DNA of 64,000 nucleotides from Omphalotus guepiniiformis. Taxonomy: Eukaryota > Basidiomycota > Agaricomycetes > Agaricales > Omphalotaceae. Within the stretch, counting starts at the first letter, position 1. Every line of letters starts with the position of its first letter. The notes under the pieces were generated by a model, which was not told the DNA's origin, ran no database searches, and saw only the letters and a program-made list of their open reading frames with translations. The stretch lies in assembly GCA_028554645.1 (NCBI GenBank), contig JAQOOI010000018.1:1426001-1490000 (forward strand), given 5' to 3'. Of this stretch, positions 33,474-45,612 are shown one piece after another. A program made the position numbers and the translations under genes.

Positions 33474-35647
33474 ATGGAGCAGTCAAAGGATGCATCAACT
33501 ATTATAACAGAAAAGGACAATGAGGTACGTTTTTGAACCTCTCGAGACTGATTCAAGCTGAAAATGTCGTGCAAGATATCAAGGCTGAAGCTGGTTCTGC
33601 ATGCCCATATTACCCGCACATCCGTCACGCAAGGTCGTCTCCTAGCCACGCAAGATGCGTTGGATGCATTCAATGCCTCACATGCGCAAGAACTCAACAA
33701 TACACTATCAGCCAAGAACAACCTCAAGCGAAAGCTTCGAGTCTATCACGACTTTGTCAAGAATGCGGAGAAGGAAAGGGACGATCTACGGGATGCAGTA
33801 GTTTCATTGGTCGAGAAAGGTGGGTCGCGTCTTTTTCCACAAAGGAGGAGTTGTATACATTTTCGTACTCATGTTAGAAATTGTATTGTATATCAATACT
33901 TACAGTTGATGCTTGCAATCATTACACCCTCTGGCCTCATTCCCGAATACATATATCCGCATTACTCGGTTCGTCCCCTCTTTTTCACAAAATTCCAAGT
34001 ACCCGGACACGCATATAACGACATTTGTGTCTCGTGCTTTTCATCAGATCCTATTGATTCTTTCCCGCCGCATCTCAAACGAGAACCTGGGGCCAAAAGC
34101 AACTCTGATGATGATCTGTTAGCATATGCCGCTGCCATGATTGAGTCGCTCACGGTAGAACGTGATGTAGAAAGACAAGCCCACGAGCGTACCCGTCGTA
34201 TTGCCAACGAGCGCATTTCCGCCTTGGAAGCTCAGCTTGCTCTTCGGGAAGCTGAACTTGAGACTTGTGTGGCGCACACTGCTGAATGTTTTCGAGTGGA
34301 CAAATCAGATCTCAAAGCGAAACCAATGGACCAAGAGGTTGCGATTAGGATATTAGAGTTGGCTTCTGCCAAACGTCGCACCATTCAGACGCAGAACGAG
34401 TATTTAATGAAAAGGGTGATTGCCGAGTTGTCTTATGTCGCTCTCTCCTGATTGACATATATGTTTTTTTCATAGCTAGAAGCCGCTCGTCAAAAGACCT
34501 TTTTACATCCTGAATACACCCAAGATAAAGTTGACGCGCCTGGCGCAGATGAGGTCGCCGCAGTTCCTAAGGGGCGTCTAGAGGGGCGTCTAGACGAGAC
34601 TGACGACACAATTCGCGCCACACGGACCGGTGCTGGTACGAATGAGCCCCTCGATTCCGCCCCTCCTTCTTTGATCGACGAAATGGATCAAGAGATACAA
34701 GAACTCGGAAGAAAAATCCAATCCTTCAAACTAGAGAGGGTGAAGTTGTTAGATATAATAGCTGACGAGAATGTGGTATGTCGTCGAACTGAACACCTAA
34801 AACGAAAGAATATGCTCAAAGATCTCGAATCAGAAGCCAAACAATGTCGTTGAACAGACTCAACTTCCGCATCATGATGAAGCGGAAGACTCTCCCCTCC
34901 GGTACGGCGAACTTATTTATCTTACATACCCTGCTTTTTTCCTTTTTTCGTTTGATTGATATTTCGCACAGACATGCAAGGTTCAGTCAAGATGAAACAG
35001 ACTACGTAGTCGAACTCGAGAAGGCTTACCAATCTGCTTTGCAACGGGAGAAGATACTGATAGAAGAGAACACTCAACTGCGTACTCTGCGTATCCCTGA
35101 CACTCCAGTAAGCTTCACAATTCATTCAGTCGTTTTTCTCATCATGATATTAACTGAATCTATGTATCGTGTGCTTGGTTATGTTGCACAGCAAAGGAAC
35201 GAGAGTGTTAATACCAATGTTCCGGAAGCTTCTCTTCTTTTAGATGCCGAGGACAGTGGTGAATTGACGATGGAATTAGCTACTCCACTGTTGCCGACTA
35301 GCCTCGTACTATCCGCGGTATCACCAGCCCGTTCGTTAGGATCTGGTGGAGCTCAGCTAGACATAGGCGATGCACTTGATGTAGATCTCGAGGCACGGTC
35401 TATCCCATTACCGCCTTCACCTCCATCACCAAACATCCAACTACAACCTTCTTCGACTGCGGTGCTTTCAGTAGGTGCTGTTTTCGAACGAAGAGCCACT
35501 GAGGATCCGCAAGGAGGACTCCTAGATGTTGATTTACAGCAGTTGGATATGGATTTGGTGAATGCGCAACAGCAGTTGGATGAAGGGCAGAAAGCGCTTG
35601 ATGATATCGAGTATGTGCTAGATCACGTACAGCGTGATGAATTTTGA
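33474..35647 (+). CDS. coiled-coil protein of unknown function
   Basis: Eight exons, 33474-33524, 33558-33819, 33906-33968, 34048-34415, 34476-34775, 34858-34901, 34972-35107 and 35192-35647, keep one frame for about 559 residues. Long helical stretches with heptad-like Leu/Ile spacing dominate: LRVYHDFVKNAEKERDDLRD, ALEAQLALREAELETCVAHT, IQELGRKIQSFKLERVKLLD, VELEKAYQSALQREKILIEE. The last exon is Pro/Leu-rich and acidic, then again helical (DLVNAQQQLDEGQKALDDIE). No motor, kinase or membrane segment is visible. I do not recognise the family; a scaffold or cytoskeletal linker would fit but is a guess. The first intron is only 33 nt with the acceptor chosen; in-frame AAG acceptors 15 and 30 nt further on would give a more normal length. 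Intron 7 is a multiple of three and open, so it could be retained. Confidence 0.65.
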
Positions 35648-37150
35648 TAATTTTTTCAAAGAGTTTGGATTGCAGATGGATGATATCGTTGTTCGTTAGT
35701 TGCGTCTAATGTATGTATATGTATATAGGTGATACTATTATTGCTTTGACTCGCAATGTTTTCGTTCTGTATATTCTATTCTATACTTATTTAATTTCGA
35801 TCATTCTTCTTTTGTTTTCCTCAGACGACGAACAGGTTTGACGAGAAAGGTTACTGTTCAAGAGAGTTTCAAGCAATGCAGGACTCCACTCGGGGTTTGT
35901 ATGTACAGCAATGCTGCAAAGCACTCGTTATCTTCTTCAGCCTCGATACATATAGAAGCCCAACTATGTATGTACATCCATTCTTAACCTCAGAAATGTC
36001 ACAAGTTGAATCAACCACAGCAGATGCTGTTAATGATCTTGATTACATCCCTGCATTGAACGTCCAGGGTTCCCAAACTCCCACAGCCCATGATCCTCTA
36101 CTGAGTATTGAGTTCCTTGAACCGTTGGACCAGTTCGGCACTGCGTTTGGAGCCCCAGTTGTCCCCTCTGAGGCACTTGATCATCGAAATTCCCATCATC
36201 ATCCGTTTCCCATGCCCATGTTTGCTTGCTTGACAGACGGGCGTTCAGAGCCGTGATGTACGGGTTTTCAATCAGTTCCTTCTTCTTGCTTGAATTGAGG
36301 GAGAGTAGTATGTATGTAATAATGCTGCGCGCCATGTACAAACTTTAAGTTCGTACTATATGTATGGCAAGGCTGTTGAAGGGAATGGAGTTAACGAGTT
36401 CCCTTTGAGACCGGAATGCCCGGCAAGAACGGTATATTTGCTAGCTATGTACTTAGGCAGAATGCCGCTTTGACTCGGAATTCTCTTCAGAGTGTAACGG
36501 TATGTAGATTTCAGATATGTTATGTATGTATGTGGTCAGTGTGCCTGCCAGGTCTCTAGGGTATTCATAGCCTAACTTTCTTACCGTGACCCCGTGTTGA
36601 AGGAATGATAATAAGTAATACTTGAATGATGTGTTCTCACACTAGATACACTCTCAGATACTCACCGGTACTCAAGGTACTCACCGGCACCGCTCATCCG
36701 TGATAAGAAAATGGTTCGTTTAGTGCAACGAGGGCCGACAGTCGTATGAACACGAAACTTTTGCGCATATGGACTCGTGGGCTCGTGGGTCCAAGACACT
36801 CGGAGAAATGAGGCATTTGAAAGATACGGCTATTGGGCAAGTGACCGAAACTTGTTTACTTTCTTACTTACTCACGAGGCAGGAAAGCTAGCAAAGGCTT
36901 GTCGTACTAAAAGGAGCACACATCAAGCGGAATCTGATGAAGGGGTACCAGTAAATCAGATCCATCGTAATTATCTGCGGAAAAGTTCAGTGATTAGATG
37001 ATACAGCCGTCGAGCCGGATGTAGCGTTCAAACTTCAGGCCTCAGGTTGAGCTCTTTGTGAATCGAAGTATGCTACAGTCTATTGAGTTGGAACGTGCAG
37101 TAAGGATATGTCACCGGATACGTAATTGGCTCAATACGTTACTGTGCAAG
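35648..37150. other. intergenic region before the tRNA
   Basis: 3' flank of the coiled-coil gene and a gene-free stretch. An 86-codon plus-strand frame starting at 35996 (MSQVESTTADAVNDLDYIPA) looks slightly protein-like, but it has no introns, domain or homologue that I can name, so it was not called. Confidence 0.45.
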
Positions 37151-37222
37151 TCCCTCTTAGCTCAGTTGGTAGAGCGCGTCACTAGTAATGACGAGGTCAG
37201 TCGTTCAAGTCGGCTAGAGGGA
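37151..37222 (+). tRNA. tRNA-Thr (anticodon AGT)
   Basis: The 72 nt fold into a full cloverleaf. The acceptor stem is TCCCTCT with AGAGGGA. The D-arm is GCTC/GAGC around AGTTGGTA. The anticodon stem is CGTCA/TGACG with loop CTAGTAA (anticodon AGT). The T-stem is AGTCG/CGGCT with loop TTCAAGT. There is no intron. A Pol III terminator-like TTTT follows at 37245-37248. The T-loop has A in place of the usual G (TTCAAGT instead of TTCGA), so the internal B box is slightly off consensus, and the T-stem contains one T-G pair. Confidence 0.92.
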
Positions 37223-40200
37223 ACTCAATACTACGGGTAAATTATTTTGCGCCCTGCCTGTGGAATTTTTGAAAATGCCACGACCTGTCTGTGATGCATC
37301 CTCCCGGGGTTCTCCTTGACAAGTCCTTTCAAACGGAACCCTGGAGGCCTGACGGCTCATGCACATGTACCATTACGATGGATGTAGCTTCATCAAGAAC
37401 CTACGGGTCACTGGTCAGTTAGAGACCGACCACCCTTCGTTTGTTCCCTGTCATATCTGATGATGGATGATTCCAGTTCAGATTCCCGGTACTGTTCACG
37501 CGTTAAGTTGTATATACTCTGACACCCCGTACTAACAAACCCATGCGGTGGCTTAGGAATAAGTACGTGCGGACGAAATTGACTCGGAGAATCGAAGCTT
37601 CTACACCTATGAACCAGGGTGCGTAAGGAATTCCCGAGTCTTCATCATGGAGCCAAAGCAGAACATATACATATCACCGGTACAAGCATACACACCTTCG
37701 AGATGATGATCATTTATGAAAGGATCACGATTTACGCGTTCTGTATACTAGAGCCTCATGGATCATCATTGCTTCAAGATTGCCAAGAGTTTGAGTGACG
37801 GTCAAGAATACGTACAGTGCATAGTATCGCCCACGCTGTCGATTCGCTTCCGGGCCACAGAACATCAACTCAGAACGGATAAGATCTGATTTACGCTCTG
37901 AACGCAACAAGGCTTCAAGAAGATGGTTATGGTGATGATGGTCAGTGGCTGTTGTGTTCGGCGAGGTTGTACCGCGTGTGCGGGGATGTAATCAGTCGTT
38001 GTACTACCAAGTCGACTGAGAGTACAGCTTGGGTGAGAATTTACGGGGTAAGACCTGAGTACTTACTGAGCTCTTACCTTCCACGTTGGGACGATGATGA
38101 TGGTGGCTTGAAATAGCTGTCCCTCCGTAAGTATTATGCACCAAGTCAGAAAGATACCTATCGTTAACCGCAGAGTACAAATAAGCACTGACCATTTCTC
38201 CTATCTTAAGTGGGCAAGTTCATAAGAGTAATAAACCGATGAAGATACGATGTAATGAAAGAAAAACCGGAGTGGAATGGAACGGAACGGGTGGGGCTTT
38301 ACCAGTAAGTAAGTGGACTCGCACCAGGCACAAATGATGTTGCTTGGATATCGAGTCAAACGAATCTTTCAAACATGATATGTGCAGACAACTTGAACTC
38401 ACTACGGGGAAGTGTGGTTACGGCAACCCTATGACAGGTAAGCATTCCGAGTCCGTTTGAACCCAACAGCTTGGGATTTCGAGGGCATATAGAATGGAAA
38501 TTAGTAAATGAACGGAACATTCTTTTTGTTTACGTGCCTCTATAAACTGGTACCTCAAGCGCCGAGGCTGCTTCTCCCAGGCTTATGCCTCGAGACTTCG
38601 CTTCTCCGAGGTTCGTGTCCAAAACTTCATTTTGTAGAGAAGGAAAGAGCTTGATTCGGAATGAAAGTGGCAGGGAACATTCAACTCATAATGAAAAAAC
38701 GAGTTCTACCTTCAATTGAATCCGATCTTCGCATGTACTCCATAGCAGACGACCAGTCGACGAGTCACCATTCGAATGTGTAATTTGAGGTAGCGCTGCG
38801 TATGTAGTAAGTATTTCATGGAACCACCGTGACTCAACGGCACTTGCCACCGCTGAAAGGATGAATGGAAAAGGGAAATGGAAAGAACTTTTGAATACAT
38901 ACATACATTGCGTACTTGAAGAGAACCCAAATAAGAACCTGAGAACTGAGCTTGGGCAGCTCAATTCAACTCTCCAGTCATGTCCTCGAATGGAGAATGG
39001 AGATTGGTATACACCGCTTCTGGTAACCTGTCCCCCCCGGGCGAGTGAGGCCGCGGGCGTGTTATCTTAGTATCTTAGTCTTACAGTACAATGATAGACT
39101 GTCCAGTATGCATGCACTCATTTTGGATGCAGGCTTTTCGATATCTCTGTCCTATCGCGTTCTGAGGTTTGTTTGTTCGCATGAGAACACGAGCCCGATG
39201 TATTTTCAATCTTGCGCGTGTCCTCCGAATGTCTTCCCCTCAGGCGTGGTCCCATGTGTATATTTATCGTTTGTGGGAATCTTCCCTGGACCCTAGACTT
39301 CTAGCTAAGAGCTGGTTAAGAGCGTCTGACTGGCTCGGAGTCAACCCCTCGGAAGGAAACACTTGAAGAGATTCAGGGATCATATTCGAATCTGACTGAG
39401 TCTACTTGGCGTGATGATGATGATCTGTTTAACAATCAGAATATCATCATCATATATAGTCATGGCACAGAAGAGGGTTGCGAGTTTTGAATCAATCATC
39501 GTGATGGCCTAGCGTGGCTCAGTAAGTACGACTGATGCGGCATCGGCATGAACGGTATTACAATGCCAGTGGAAGTACTTACGCTACGGGCTGCGAAACC
39601 TGTGGGAACTTCTAGCTGTGGTACCTGAGCTACACTTATATTAGAGCGTAAGAATCGGGTGTAGATATCAGTTTACTATCCTGAGTGTCCGAGGCGGCTT
39701 TGTGTGATGTCGTCGTTGGCCTCCATGGAGATACGATACTATAGAGACATGATGATGGATCCGAGTCCCAGTGAATAAGTAAGCTACGGTCGGACTCATG
39801 ATGACCGTAGCTTACCGTGAATCGAGGTACAAAGTCAATGTAACCGAGGTACTATCTCAATTCCCGAGCTCAAAGTAGCACCGAACCAACTAAGAGTCTA
39901 AGAATAAAAAAAACATTCAATGATTGAGCAAGGTTCGATTTGAGACGGGGAACTATACCCAAACTCATCTCATGATCAGTTGAGGTTGTATATCTAGGAT
40001 GTTTGGATCCTATTTCACGTTCGAGCGCAGTTAATTGAATGACAGAACCAGCGGGAGAAGGCTCGGTATTGATTCCAAAGAGACCCGGTATTCGATCATT
40101 TATTTCTGTGAGAGTATAAACGGCTCGGTTGCGCTGCCAAAGTAACAACTACCTGAGAACTCCGTCTAGGAGTCCAGGAATCCGGAAGTTGGTTGTTTTC

Positions 40201-41593
40201 GAGTTTCAAAGTTCGCCGCTGAGCTGGGAAGAGAACAAAGATGAACCTGCGCCCCTCTGAAGTAATCCCGAAATTCTGGAAGATATATACGTGTAACTTG
40301 AATGGTTTGAGGTGAGGATGTATGCAGTATACTTATAGGTTGACGTGGGCGTGGTAAGTATCAAGACTCCTGGTCCCACAGGCCTGGTCGCACGAACACA
40401 CAGGGACACACGGAGGTATTCTCAGATTTACAGGGATCTCTTGATCCATTTATAACGGATCCATGACGGAGCCGGTGTACATACATGTACTACTGTGTAA
40501 GTTTGACTCAAGATGAGATAGTGACGGTTCCAATATTCCATATTCGATACTTATTCATTTCTTGGTCTGTCCACTCGCAGGCGCGATGCGATTGAACAAG
40601 TACATACTGTATGTATCACTTCCCATAGCTGGGAAGCCGAATCTGAGGTTCGTAAAGATACGATCAATTTACTTATACCTTGATATCTGCGCTGTTCTAC
40701 AAAACTCGGAATCGGGGAGAAGGGGATTGAGTTGAAAGACAGAAGTACCCTTTGCCTACATAGAGGGCCGCAGTCCAGGCAACTACAAGTTCCTCTCATG
40801 AATCATCCCAGCCCTGAGCGCTGCGCAGCCAGAAGTCAACGTCGAAATCTGATTCGAGTTCTTGAAAGGTACTTACTTACGAACATCTTTATTTTCTTCC
40901 CTTGACAATGATATCAGATTGTATTGTTCGAAAACTGAACCGTGAAAATAGTCGTCATTCAAGTCATGGCATTCAAAGGGAATGAACTCTGGCAGTTTCC
41001 GAGTCGATCAATGTCCAGGCGTGTACTATGTATTCAACGTGTGCGTTGAACGCCGATTTGATACTGTACGTCTATCAAGTTTCTGCTACGGAATACGGAG
41101 GTCATAGAAGGGAGGAGGAGGAGGGGATTGAGTTAGAAAGTAATGACATGAGGCACCCCTATCGTTCTTTGTATGTATATGATAAGGAGTCCGAGCTGGT
41201 CAAAGCAAAAGCCTTTCGACATGTTCAGGTTGAGGCCTCCTGGACAAGTCAGGGTACACTGTGGTTCCTAGCACATTGACTTCATTCTGGACTCTCGGGC
41301 ACGGTTTGTCTGTTCCCCCTTTGTCGTAGATCCTTTCAAGTGAAGACGTACCATAAAGATGTATGTAGTTTCCATCGATGCCTACGTCGGAAACAAAGGG
41401 TATGTAGTGTTGGATGTTATAAAGACTTCCAGTACACAAAGCCTACGAACTTGAAAGCAGACTTGAAAGTTTAACAACCTCAAAAGAAAGACTCTTTGAC
41501 CACTTCCCCATTCAAGAAATTCATTCAAAGCTTGCGCTTGCGCTTTCCAAAAGTAGAAGAACACCACTCTCGTCAAGGGTCATGGCAACAAAG
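37223..41593. other. 4.4-kb stretch without a recognisable gene
   Basis: Only short frames without domains. The area has many short motifs of the type GTACATACATGTAC and ACTTACTTAC, but no long inverted or direct repeat that I could pair by eye. The right end is the promoter area of the Cys/His-rich gene at 41740. Confidence 0.45.
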
Positions 41594-41600
41594 TATATAA
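41594..41600 (+). promoter_or_regulatory. TATA box candidate of the Cys/His-rich gene
   Basis: TATATAA lies 140 nt before the start codon at 41740 and is followed by a C/T-rich leader, which fits a fungal promoter. Position is the only support. Confidence 0.4.
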
Positions 41601-41739
41601 GAAAAAAAAGCCTGCGCAGAAAGTTCACTACCAAACGACCAAGTTTCCAGCGTCTTTCCACTCGCAGAGCTCTCTTCTAAACACTTCATCTTTTCACCCA
41701 CTTTTCTTCAAAAGAGTCTTCATACCCAACTCACCAAAC

Positions 41740-42462
41740 ATGAATATGAACATGAACACTTTCCCCCGACCACCCACCAACACTATCCCCGTCCGCAATC
41801 CCAATCCCAATCCCATCCCCATCCCCAATGTCACCGCCAACGCCACCGCCTCCGGCAGCGCACACCCCCACCCCAATCCCAATCCCAACACCACTCCCAT
41901 CCGTGTCCCAACCCCACCTTTCGAAGAACCCCTCCCAAACCAAAACCAAAACCCCAACCCCGCTTTCCCATACTACGCCTCCTTCTCCAATCCCACCACC
42001 TCATACAACACACTCCTAGCCCGCTACATCCTCGCCAACCTAACCCCCGATCGTAACCTCCAATCCCTAATCCACCACCACCTAACCCTCCCATCCGGGT
42101 TTTCCCCAGAATCCACTAAATCCCTCTTAGCAGTTTTCGATGCCCTAGGGATAATCGATGAAAAAGCGTATTCGGCTCCTGGTGATGAAACGAGGAGACA
42201 TTGCGTTAGATGTCATGTTACGTATCGGGAGAGGGATAATGGGTATGAGGCTTGTGGTGTTAAGCATGTGGGGAGGATGACGAAGGCGAAGGCGACTGTG
42301 TATGGGTGTTGTGGACAGGCGGTGGTGCAGGGTGGGACGAAGTATTGTGTTGAGCCGACGAGACATACGACGAGGGATGTGAATGTAAAGTATAATGGGG
42401 GGAGTGTTGTGGAGTGTAGGTATGATGATAAGGGGAAGTGTGTTGCTTCTTGTATGGGTTAG
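41740..42462 (+). CDS. Cys/His-rich putative zinc-binding protein, 240 aa
   Basis: A single exon codes for 240 residues starting MNMNMNTFPRPP. The first third is low complexity, with repeated Asn-Pro and Ile-Pro pairs (NPNPNPIPIPN). A helical segment follows (SYNTLLARYILANLTPDRN, LLAVFDALGIIDEKAYSAPG). The C-terminal third carries clustered metal-ligand residues: HCVRCHVTY, NGYEACGVKH, YGCCGQAV and KYCVEPTRH. That suggests one or two zinc sites. The arrangement reminds me of small Cys-His modules seen in other basidiomycete proteins, but I cannot name the family. A TATA box lies upstream and there is no signal peptide. Base use switches sharply inside the exon: C-rich codons up to about 42120, G/T-rich codons after about 42180. 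Confidence 0.68.
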   Translation: MNMNMNTFPRPPTNTIPVRNPNPNPIPIPNVTANATASGSAHPHPNPNPNTTPIRVPTPPFEEPLPNQNQNPNPAFPYYASFSNPTTSYNTLLARYILANLTPDRNLQSLIHHHLTLPSGFSPESTKSLLAVFDALGIIDEKAYSAPGDETRRHCVRCHVTYRERDNGYEACGVKHVGRMTKAKATVYGCCGQAVVQGGTKYCVEPTRHTTRDVNVKYNGGSVVECRYDDKGKCVASCMG

Positions 42463-45400
42463 GGTGTGTGTGGTGTGTACACCTATGAAAGGCGGGATTG
42501 AAGTGAGTTTAGTTCTGCCAGTTTCGAACTGGGGTCTGATGATACTGATATGAACGCACCATAGGGAACTACCCTGGCTTGACGCAAAGGGGTTGGCATC
42601 CATAGACGTCGGTCCTTTTGCCGTTGAAAGATCGTTCGTATTGCGTTGTGTTGTGCTTGAGAATCGTAATTTTTTTCGTAACATGTCTGTCCTATGATAC
42701 TTCTGAATGCATATAATTTGTTCGTATATTCTCGGGATTCCCTTGTTGCAGCGCGCGCGCGCGTGTTCAGCGTTCGACAATAAGAAAGCTACAAGCAGTA
42801 TGTTCAGAATCCTCATTCGACGAGAGAGAGGTTGACATGGAACATACCTCAAGCTCACAATCCCTAACTAGTACCTTCCTTCGCAAGTTCAAACTCAATT
42901 CGTCTCCCTATTCCCTCAAATACTATCCGACCCCTGCCCCATCTCATATGTGCCATGACGCAGCCAGCCTCAGGCCACCACGCCCGCCAACTAGGGTTCC
43001 AGCACTTCGAGGTGGAGTATCGATCTCAGGGCATCGATCTCGATAGCTCGGTAGCCTGGGTAGCTCGTGGAATTGGGAGAGGAGAGGAGAGGAGAGAGAG
43101 GAGCGGGAGAAACGAGAACTACCCCTGGCGTCGCGTGCCTGCGCGCGGGCCCAGCTTGGTGCTGTCGAAGGATTGAGTGAGGGGAAAATAAGTAGTTGTT
43201 GAACGGGTTACTTTTATATTCACAAGGTGTCCACACGTCCACAACGACTAATGTTCCAAATTCCTTTTTGTCGACCTCTTGTTGTTTCTCCAATGTCTCG
43301 GGCCAAGGGGTTGGTTAATTGTCTGCCTTCTGCATTGTTCTAGCCGCTTTTCGTCAAGTTCAGTGGATGGACGGGATCCGATTTGACTTTTCCTCTGGGA
43401 TGAATAAGTAAGTGTATGTAGATGAGAGTCGGGAGTCGACCATGGATGGGCAGGAACACTCGAGTATTACTATTTGTCAGCGTATGCTAGTGGCTTTAAA
43501 CCGTCCCGGACGGGCCGAACCACCTCCCCTGCACCAGAAGTACTTCAGCTTGTACATACCTGGTACATACCCCCCACCTCTCGTCCCCTCCGAGTCTGCG
43601 AAATCCAGAGGCGACTCCAAGACTCGAGTGAGTGATTTTTTCTCCCAGTCTGACTGAACGGGGCTACAGTAGCATAGGGTAAGGTGAGTTCATGTTCGAT
43701 ATCTTTATGCTTCTGAAGACTCCGAGAATGAATGGTGAATGGTGCGCTCAGCGCTCAGCGCCGGGCGTCCATCAGAAGACTCCCGACGAGCTACATACTG
43801 TATCCGATATTTATCAACACACTTGCAATGCAATTGCATGCGCATATCTAATTACTTCACAATGGGGATCATTGGATACTCACTCATGATAATATGCATG
43901 GGCGTGCCGGCGTTCAATGGCATGGTGTCACGGCGCGAGGTAGGACGAGGTTAGGTGTTATTGGTATGGTATTGGAAGAGTGTATGTACGGGTACCTTCA
44001 GACCTTCAGTGAGTAGAGGCAAGACAGCCCAGGCGTGACTGGTGGGCCGCAGGGAGGCGCACTGAGTGTGTTTCGAGGCCAGGAGAGAAGACGAAATGAA
44101 CCGGGAACCCAGTTCAATCCAACGTAAATTGGAACTTGTACACATACAGTACATACACATCGTAATGTCCTGATGTCCTGATGTTATGTCACATCTTGAC
44201 ACGATCACTGAGAGTGTCAGAAACACTCATTCAAATTGTCAACAAATTGAACGACTCTGCATGGTGTCACCTGTTGGAGACTTCAGACTGCAGGACTGGT
44301 AAGTACATATTCAAATGGAATTGGAATTGGTAGAGTTGCTTGTGATCATCAGTGAACCTCCGAGAAGGTACCACATATACGGGTCTACCAAACATTTAAG
44401 ATTCTTCGAAAACAGACTATGAACTGATTGACCTATAAAGTTTCAAGCTCTTCAATTCCGACCTCTGCGCACCCCCCTTGGACCCCTACAGGACCCACAT
44501 CATATACTTATCAGAGCCTCGACCCACATAAGGCTCCTTATTAACCGAGGAGTCTTCTGTGGGGGTAAGGGCCCGGGTGACATCCATATCCGAATAAAAG
44601 TCCAGTACATACTGTATGTCAGTGTATGTATTGGTCTGCGGAGTGCCGTAAATACAATACCATATACCACAGACCTATCCCTATCAAAGGTATTAGTATG
44701 TACATCCACGAACCATTGAACCGCCGGTACACATACGATAGCTTTGCGAAGGGCGTGGATTTGTCCGTCCCGCCTCGTGAGGTATGCGCAAACACAAGTG
44801 TCCCAAGGGCTCGAGTTGAGTTACGCTGGCCCGCCGGGTCACGGGTCACCGGGTCACCAAATCACCGGTCAAGCCGAATTCCTAACCACCCAATACCGAA
44901 CCGGCCGAACGGCCGAACCTTGATCTTATTATTGTTTGTTTTCTTTTTTCCATTTTTCATTTTTCACGGCAACCGCGCGGCTCAACAGCGCTCTTTCCTT
45001 CGTTTAATCGGTTTTCCTCCCCCCTCCCCCCGCTCGCTCGAGGGTCGCCAGGGTATAGCTTCAGTGTATTGAGGATTTCTGTCCTACTCGCCGCGCGCGC
45101 GCCAACTCAAATAACCAGCCAGGCAGGGTCTACGAAGTGGGTATCTCGGTCGGTGTAGGGTTTTTTTGGTTAAGAGGGAGCGAGGGCTCATGTATGAGCA
45201 GACTTGGTTCGTTTTTCTCTCTTCATCCTCCCTCCTTTATCCTTCTTTTCGTTTTTTGGTGTTCGGTTGCGTGAAGCAAGTAAAGGTAGAATGGTGTTGG
45301 TTTAGGAAAAGAAACGCAATCGGCACGCACACACCCCTTCGATCCCCCAACATTTTTTGATGCCTTTGATACTGATACGATCAAGCATCAATTGGAAAGC

Positions 45401-45612
45401 TTGTTTTTATTTTTCTCTTACGAGGGCTGTAGCCTGCCGTGCCGCAGCGTTTCTAGTTTCTATTTCGCTGCTCGCAGGGGGCTCAACGTTGTCAACGCTC
45501 TCACTGTCGTGTTAAATTTATTTTTTATTTTCTTACTGCTTGTGATCATCGCACCCCAAAGGCTCTCGAACTATCCCATCTGATTTGTCGTTTGTTTTTA
45601 CCTTTTGGTTAG
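42463..45612. other. 3.1-kb stretch, partly leader of GATA factor 2
   Basis: No recognisable gene. There is a short (GC)n run at about 42751-42763 and a GAGAG-rich patch near 43078-43100. The right end (44930-45610) is T/C-rich and is probably promoter and 5' leader of the second GATA gene; an upstream first exon of that gene should be somewhere here but I could not place it. Confidence 0.45.

Noticed and set aside
35876..36256. 126-codon plus-strand frame after the coiled-coil gene
   Set aside because: The second half looks mildly protein-like, but there is no domain, no good start context and no intron evidence.
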